From positions 186,001-250,000 of the forward strand of contig NADL03000750.1 of the NCBI GenBank assembly GCA_002205965.3: 64,000 bases of DNA, in the 5' to 3' direction. The position numbers and the translations under genes were made by a program. Positions 57,812 to 64,000 of the stretch are shown piece after piece (the first letter of the stretch is position 1; each line of letters begins with the position of its first letter). This DNA is from Kappaphycus alvarezii (Eukaryota > Rhodophyta > Florideophyceae > Gigartinales > Solieriaceae). The notes beneath the pieces are model-generated. The model saw only the letters and a program-made list of their open reading frames with translations, made no database searches and was not told where the DNA came from.

Positions 57812-60080
57812 TGCGGCATAAGTCGTCACTAATGGGTAACACTCCAGTACATGAACTTCCTTACAGGGCCGGCTTAATGTCAGTGAGGCAGTCATGCAGC
57901 GTTGGACATGACGTCCGTGGCAGCGTGCCTTTGGGCAAGCACTGCTCTAACCTTTCCATACGTCTCCATCACTCCAACGGCCACGTTCCGCGCCACATCG
58001 CTATCAATGAGCTACGGAAACTCGACCTCGTGATCGATGACCCCCCTCTTCGCTCCCTCCCAATTAGGAATTCACGTTACATCGTCAGCCACCACTGACG
58101 TCCTTACCGAAACCTTGCCGATGGCTGGACATCCACGCTCCAACGCGCTACCCTGAAGAAGCATATCTACTACTCCTCCCCATGGCCGGTCTCAAGGCAT
58201 TGGGCGGGCCCCCTGGCAATTGATGTTTATAGCTACATCGACATCTTCGGATTCCGGTTCCTCTAGTGTCTATTGGACCGTTTTCCTCATATGGGAATAC
58301 TTTTAGCAGTTCTCTTCCATACAAATATTTTTATCTCGGCGCATTTCTCCCTAGGCATTAGTTTATGAGTGCAGATATCCGATCAAAACGTTCTTTTCAA
58401 GATCGTTGACCTCAGTGAAGTCTAGAGCATTTTTCCCTCAGCAACGTCCGCTCTTCGCAAGAAGTTTGGAAAACGACTTTATTTTGGAAGCAAATATAGT
58501 TCGTATTATCGTGAGGGATCTCGGAAACAAGGGAGCATGTACAGTAAAAATTTCTCTCCTGTAATTTCACATAAAAATATTTTTCAGTAAAGATTTCGGG
58601 CTTCCAAAACATTTACCTTTCCAAAATGTAATGGAAAATATCCTAATATGAGGACAGTGCTATGACGGATATACACTACTGTGATACTTCGACGTCAGAT
58701 GCTCTTGGTGGCCTTTGCATTTGGATGGCTCATGGTGCAGATACCAGATGGCTTGCAGTAGACTTTTTTTAGGGCACTATAGTTTTAACGCCCTCTTTTG
58801 AATAATTTGTACAGTACCGCGCGGCCATGCGCCGCCGCCCATAAATACCAACATCCCGTCGGGAGTTAGCGTCCGCAACTTCCCTTGGCGTACGCTTGAA
58901 TTGTTTGTTACCCTCTCGCCTTTTGTCAGCTTCCGACACCGGAAGCACATTACCGCAAGAACCCAGGTCTTTTGGTAGGCCTGGGTCCAAATAGCGTATT
59001 GTAACAGCACTATTTATTTCGTTGCACGATTGACACAAATAAATTGCTTGACCCATCTTCACCGTTCGTCACCGACGCCTTTCCCGCTCCACCACCGATC
59101 ACCTTCCCCACCACGACCAATCCTTCGCCACCTTTCCCCTCCAACACTGATCACCTTCCTCCATCTTCACCAATCCCTCTCCTCCTCCTCCACCGACACC
59201 TTTCCCTCGCGCCCCTCTCCTCACCTCTGCCCGTTGCTTCCCAAGTCTAGCTTCATCTTGCTCCGCACACACCCGTGGCTACTCAAGTTTGGTTACGGTA
59301 TTCTAGTTTGACTACTCAACCTCAGCTTCTTAAGTTTGGCTAACATCATCCATTTAGGCTCCCCAAGGTTGGTTTTCATTGTCCTTTTCCTTCCTCTCGC
59401 TTAAGGTAAAGGCTGACTTCCGTTGCTGAAGCTCGCTGAAGTCTTGGTCTTGCGTGGACTTGTCTCGACTCAGTCGGACAGTGATCGCAGATCGCGCGCA
59501 ATCTGGTGCTGACGTCGGGTTGAAGCTGTTAACTTCCAGCGCACCACCGGGTACAGTAATACAGGGACAACCTCGCGTCACATCCCGTGAGCTGCAGCCT
59601 GTGGATAAATTAGTTGCCCAAGCAAGGGGAAGTCCCGGGGGAAGTGGTCTTTCGGCTAAAACTACGCCTATACGTCAGCTCTTGAACTCGGGGAGGGAAT
59701 TCATCTCACCCTTCGTACGACTATTCCGACTGACCGCTGCGCTGCTTAGGCAAATAGCGTGGGGACCAGGGTGGCTTATTTCTAAATCGGAATAAGTCGA
59801 AACGCATAACTTAAAACGCATAAGGTAAACGAAGAAGAGGTCTTGACTCTTGGAATTCTTGCTTTTAAGCTTTGCTGACTTTTTTGGTTGTGGTCCCTAA
59901 GTGGAAGGTACAGGCAAACGCTCCTATAGGGTAAGGATCGGGCCGCAGCTATCCTTGATAGCTCCGGAAGATTCCCCGAAAAGATTCATAGCCACCTGCA
60001 CTGGGCCTATGCAGGTAAAAGACTGCAGTAAACGGCTCCCTCTCCGGAGTGGGGGCGACTCCGTGCCTAGGGTCAATACT
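57812..60080. other. No supported gene
   Basis: Short openings only. 59030-59250 is strongly pyrimidine-rich on the plus strand. The right part (59300-60080) is probably the LTR and leader of copia-3, but no second LTR lies inside the window to confirm it. Confidence 0.4.
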
Positions 60081-60090
60081 ATGAACCCTC

Positions 60091-60230
60091 CGCCAGTAGG
60101 GGACTGGTCGCCAAGGCTCGGAGTTCCCAGACCACTCCACCAGTAGGGGACGGGTCGCCAAGGCTCGAAGTTCCCGGACCCCTCCGCCAGTAGGGAACTG
60201 GCTGCCAAGGTTTGTAATACCCTGCTGTCA
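60091..60230. repeat. 47-bp tandem repeat, about 2.7 copies, upstream of copia-3
   Basis: Units start at 60091, 60138 and 60185 with the consensus CGCCAGTAGGGGACTGG(T)CG followed by CCAAGGCTCG and GTTCCC. Differences are few, so the duplication is fairly recent. It lies about 155 bp before the gag ATG and may be part of the element's LTR or leader. Confidence 0.85.
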
Positions 60231-60383
60231 TCAAGGTTTTAGTCTAGACGTCCAGTCGGCCCCGAGTAATTAATTACCGACACGTCACCCCGTCTGAACT
60301 AATACACATCTTTGTCTTTCTGGAAGGTTTAACTCAAGTCTCTACTGCCTACCGCCTTCCAAGCCAAACGTAGAATCATTGGA

Positions 60384-61732
60384 ATGGCCGAAGTCAGTCA
60401 GGGCGTGTCTGGCTCGAGTGGCGACAACCACTACTTCATGAAATCCGTAAGTGACATGGAGCTAAGATCGCTCACAAGTGCACAAAATGGTTTCATTGTC
60501 TTCGTCCGATCTCCGGATCCTGAAATGTCAGGTGCCCAACTGAAGGAAATGGTTGCTTAGTTATTCCCGCCTGCGAAGTTGTTCCCTAAGGAGATTAGTG
60601 AGCTTCCCTCTGTGTGGATTGAATTGCGGAACTTCAAAAACGCGCGTGGTGCTCAGTTACAGCTGCACTCGTCGCGATGGATTTTGCCAACCCTAACGCA
60701 CGGCCTCTACGATGATGCTGAGGACCGCGAGGCCTTTATCACGATCGCAAAACAGATTCTGTCGAGTGGGCGCCAACTTCTTCAGGACCTTGAGGACAGC
60801 ACACAGTTCAGTGCGCAGTTACCAAACACTGAGGCTACCTCCGGAGACTCTGGAAATGGAACATAAGACTTGCCCATGACATTGCGATGATATTGAAAGA
60901 TTCAGACAAGAAGTTCTCCGGAGAGCTGGGAGAATGTTGGATGGATTTAGTCGATCAGTATTCTCAGGTGTCACGCGACTACGGGCTTAACCCTTCTCAG
61001 AAGCTTCACTACATACACAATCTCGTAATCAAATAAGCTAAGAAATATTATCTAGCTGAAGTTCATACCTACGCGCAAACTTTTCAGCAAGTAGTAGACA
61101 TGGTCAACCGAGAATACAACTCACCCGTGCGCCAGACGAGAATAAAAAAATATCTCAACTCCCTTCGTGTCACTGACCTCATGAACGGAGAATTGGAGGC
61201 ATCCGCGGCGCTAGCAAAGACATTTAAGCTCCTTACTAAACTATCCCGCCAAGTAGCACCTTCCCACCGCAAAGACGTGCACAAAATCGAGTTTCTTCAA
61301 GGGTCAACTGTCGGATTAATCTGGTTACGAGAACCTCCGAGAAGACTTGCAACACACAACCTTTCGTTTCAAATGTTGTACAGAGACCTAGAAGCGGCCC
61401 TACAGTTGAACAAGAAATCACGACTCCCGGTTGCGAGAGACAAAGCTCTCGAGAAGAGAAGGTACCAAGACAATGAAGGAATTGGTATACACTATGCTGG
61501 GCAAGGGATACATGGTGGGGATCCGAAAGAGGTGACACGTACTCGCAGTGCTCCTCGCCGTCCCAACTACAACCCACTGAGAATACCTGGGTGCTTCAAC
61601 TGCGGAAATCCAGGCCACCGGATGAGGCAGTGCAAGAAGGCAATCAATACCGCAGCGGCTGCGGAAAGGAGACTGGAGTATTACCAAAAGAAGGATTCAA
61701 CGAAGCACTCCGTACACCATGTACTTGCCTAA
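60384..61732 (+). pseudogene. copia-3 Gag with one CCHC knuckle
   Basis: The ATG at 60384 opens a frame with one in-frame TAG (near 60558) to a TAA at 60866. A frameshift then leads into a frame containing KKFSGELGECWMDLVDQYS, another TAA near 61036, and the clean 61100-61732 ORF. The C-terminus holds an intact knuckle C-FN-C-GNPG-H-RMRQ-C at about 61594-61635, after a basic Arg-rich region. Confidence 0.8.
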
Positions 61733-61899
61733 CTGTGTCAACAAGTGGACCACTGGGCAAACAAAGATGATGTATACGCACTCACACCAAGACAATCTCA
61801 GGACGCTGCGATCATTCAGTCAGTACTAGATGGGGAGAAAATTCGCAGGAGCCCCATAGAACCGTATTTGGAACGACACCTGATAGCTCAAACATGCCA

Positions 61900-62330
61900 T
61901 TGAAACTCTACCCGGACACTGAATCTGATGAAAACGACATAATCGATATGTCAAGCATCTAGGACGAAGCTAACTCTTCTAGATTTGAGGGCGCATGCGT
62001 CAACTCGGGAGCTCAGCGCACAGTCATTGGTTTAAGTCAAGCTCAGGCATACTAAATGTTACTAAACGTGCGTCTTGGGGACATCGTGATAGGAAAGAAG
62101 CTCATGTTCAAGTTCGGAGCGGCCCAACATTAAGGTTTTGGGCAAATTCAATTTCGCCTTCCCGTCTCAACATACTTCGTCTTGACGATTACTGCAAAAT
62201 TATTTCACATCGATATGTACCCCTCTTCCTTGGGCTAGATGCATTGACACAGGCCAGACTCATACTGAACTTCTGCGACGACGCTATTATCTCCAAGTCT
62301 GATGGGTAGTCCATTCCTCTTATACGAAAG
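61900..62330 (+). pseudogene. copia-3 aspartic protease
   Basis: FEGACVNSGAQRTVIGLSQA near 61985-62045 is the protease active-site region, with the catalytic Asp replaced by Asn (AAC). The following flap and C-terminal part are frameshifted. Confidence 0.7.
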
Positions 62331-62339
62331 GGAGGACAC

Positions 62340-63190
62340 GTCTATGTTGAGTGGCCCGTAAGCATCTACTTCACGACTTCGGAGCTGAGAAAGATCCATA
62401 GGCACTTACATCACCCTCACCCAATAAAACTGTACGCAGTGATGTGACGAGCCGACCCCGAAGAAAAGTCTCCGAAGCACCTCGAAGATTTTGAAAAACG
62501 ACGTGCGACATCTGCCAAAGAGAGTATTCCGCGCCACACCGTTTTTGGGTGTCCCTCCCGAACGAAGAATGCGTCTTCAATCGTGCTGTTGCCATGAATC
62601 TAATGAAACTGGACAGCAAAAATATATTACATATCGTGGACAGGAACACCAAGTTCAGCGCTGCGTGCATCCTAAGCAACAAATCAACCTCAGCAGTGTG
62701 GAATGCCTTCACGAAGATTTGTGTCTCCAAATACGTAGGCTACTCGGATGTTGTGGCGACGGATCAAGGTTCTCAGTTCACGTCTGCTAAATGGAAGACG
62801 TTGCTTCAGACTTCTGGTATATCTAATAATTCCTCAGGTATTGAGAGTCACAACGCGATTGACGTTAGCAAAAAGTATCACTCTTACTTGAGAAAGGCTT
62901 TCAACGTAATAATCACCGAATATCCCAATATGGAATGTGATCTCGCTCCGCACCTGACTGTCAAAGCTACCAATGACACCGAAGGCCCATCAGGAATTGT
63001 AACAAACCTTCTAGTATTCTGAATTGTCCCGCGTATCCCACTCATTCCGAAGGAGCTACCAGACCATACCTCTCGAATGAAAGCACTTAATGAAGCTTGC
63101 AAAGAGATGGCAATAGTATCACACAGCGCAAGAATAGCTAACTTGCTGAAACACAATGTACCTTCTGCAGCTGGCAGGTTGTTTTAATTC
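62340..63190 (+). pseudogene. copia-3 pre-integrase and integrase
   Basis: An ELRKIHRHLHHPHPIKLYAV block near 62375 is the pre-integrase HHCC-type region. Frame 62549-63022 holds the catalytic core: FNRAVAMNLMKLDSKNILHI with the expected first Asp of M-D-L-M changed to Asn, VVATDQGSQFTSAKW with the second Asp, and GIESHNAIDVSKKYHSYLR with the Glu. The segment after it (63030-63190) includes RMKALNEACKEMAIVS and continues past a stop. Confidence 0.8.
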
Positions 63191-63205
63191 GGAGAAGAAG
63201 TACTG

Positions 63206-63842
63206 ATGTACACGGAAAAGCCGGATGGAAAGCGGATCGGATCTCTGGTAGTCCGCAATATTCGAGAGAAAATTCCAACCTTGGACAATGGCGACCGTCT
63301 CATCACGGCTCCCGTGGACAAGGTGAAGAAGTATTATGAGAAGGTACCCAGCAAGTTTACCCTAGGACAAGGGGATTGCGACAATTTGGAAACGCAAGCC
63401 CCGAACATAATCGATTCTACCGGGACGGAGGGTTTGCAACCATCAAATATCGGGTCCCGTATCGAGGAGAATCCAGAATTTTACTTCGACAAAACGCTTG
63501 ATGCAATTCTATCCAAACTTAAAGACGAAAAGAACAAAGAGAGTGAGATATTTGACCTCCTATCCAAGGCGAGAAGCTACGAAAGGGGTAGACTACGCGT
63601 ACAAGAAGCGCTCGACGACATCCCCATAGACATCGACTACATTGGGGTGAACATCACGGACGTACATAATCCAGATGACCCGCGAGCCTCGACACCAGAG
63701 TTCAGGGAAGAAAAGCTTTCTGAAACTAAGGGAGTCAAGGAGCGCAAGGTCTGGGAAGTCATCCCAAGTCCAAGGTCCCAAATGATGCCAACATACTCGG
63801 GGGTGCTTTATTCTGTCAATCAAGAAAATTGGAAGCAAGGAT
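63206..63842 (+). pseudogene. copia-3 integrase C-terminus and pol linker
   Basis: A continuous 212-codon frame has a charged, Lys/Glu-rich composition. It begins with the integrase C-terminal MYTEKPDGKRIGSLVVRN segment and ends in a hydrophilic linker before RT. No separate enzymatic motif is present. Confidence 0.7.
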
Positions 63843-64000
63843 GAAAAGAAGAAGGCGAGGTACATCGCTCAAGGCTACAACGACAAGAATAAGCCCTACA
63901 TGGCACACGACACTGCAACGTTGAGGTCTTCCTCAACTCGGTTAATACTATCCATGGATAATATTGAGGGTTTCTGCGTCTTCTCACATGACTTTAACCA
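63840..64000 (+). pseudogene. copia-3 reverse transcriptase, N-terminal part
   Basis: After a one-base shift the frame reads KKARYIAQGYNDKNKPYMAH, a DTATLRSSSTRLILS block, then GFCVFSHDFN at the edge, matching the copia RT start (A-R-x-x-x-Q-G, H-D-T-A-T-L-R, F-S-H-D-V). The window ends before the YxDD region. Confidence 0.8.

Larger units (their letters stand above)
60384..64000 (+). mobile_element. Ty1/copia-type retrotransposon copia-3, runs off the window
   Basis: Gag, zinc knuckle, protease, integrase, linker and the start of RT appear in copia order on the plus strand. Fewer lesions are seen than in copia-1 and copia-2, so it is probably younger. The RT continues past base 64000. Confidence 0.85.

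Overview
The window looks like nuclear DNA of a eukaryotic alga, most plausibly a florideophyte red alga (an inference). Three things point that way: intron-poor host genes, a secreted protein with Ser/Pro-rich linkers between cysteine modules, and a very large load of decayed LTR retrotransposons with no bacterial-style operons. No rRNA, tRNA or CRISPR array was recognised. Only two host genes are recognisable. One is a modular secreted cysteine-rich protein (11818-12765, minus strand) with a TATA box. The other is a DEP-domain/FAD disulfide-oxidoreductase fusion (48596-50708, minus) with one 88-bp GT-AG intron. A third conserved-looking reading of unknown function lies at 1853-3303 (minus).

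Layout. 1-4.1 kb: unassigned ORFs, small tandem and inverted repeats, the unknown gene, a 45-bp satellite. 4.2-7.7 kb: degenerate Ty3/gypsy element E1 (minus) with an internally duplicated protease segment. 7.7-16 kb: mostly unassigned DNA with the secreted-protein gene and scattered copies of an ~80-bp repeat. 16.1-17.45 kb: two head-to-head fragments of a non-LTR retrotransposon (C-terminal zinc/restriction-like endonuclease region). 18.4-19.2 kb: Ty1/copia gag relic. 22.9-24.8 kb: DNA-transposon relics (possible piggyBac-like, and Tc1/mariner). 24.78-28.83 kb: copia-1 (plus) with both LTRs recognisable. 30-37.2 kb: unassigned ORF relics, then copia-2 (minus). 37.44-37.72 kb: third LINE tail. 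37.87-41.06 kb: gypsy E3 (minus). 41.47-45.26 kb: gypsy E4 (plus), followed by an antisense ORF that looks like a cysteine peptidase. 47.1-51 kb: repeats, a hexamer microsatellite and the oxidoreductase gene. 51.6-56.4 kb: gypsy E5 (plus) beginning at an inverted pair of LTR ends. 56.45-57.4 kb: fourth LINE fragment. 57.7 kb: isolated LTR end. 60-64 kb: copia-3 (plus), running off the window.

Nearly every element carries stops, frameshifts and substitutions at catalytic positions, so this is a retrotransposon graveyard around a few host genes. The host-gene frameshifts all fall at mononucleotide runs, so long-read sequencing error must be considered before calling those genes dead. The items most worth following are the antisense peptidase-like ORF, the six-cysteine module protein, the DEP-oxidoreductase fusion, the ~80-bp dispersed repeat and the unknown gene at 1.85-3.3 kb.
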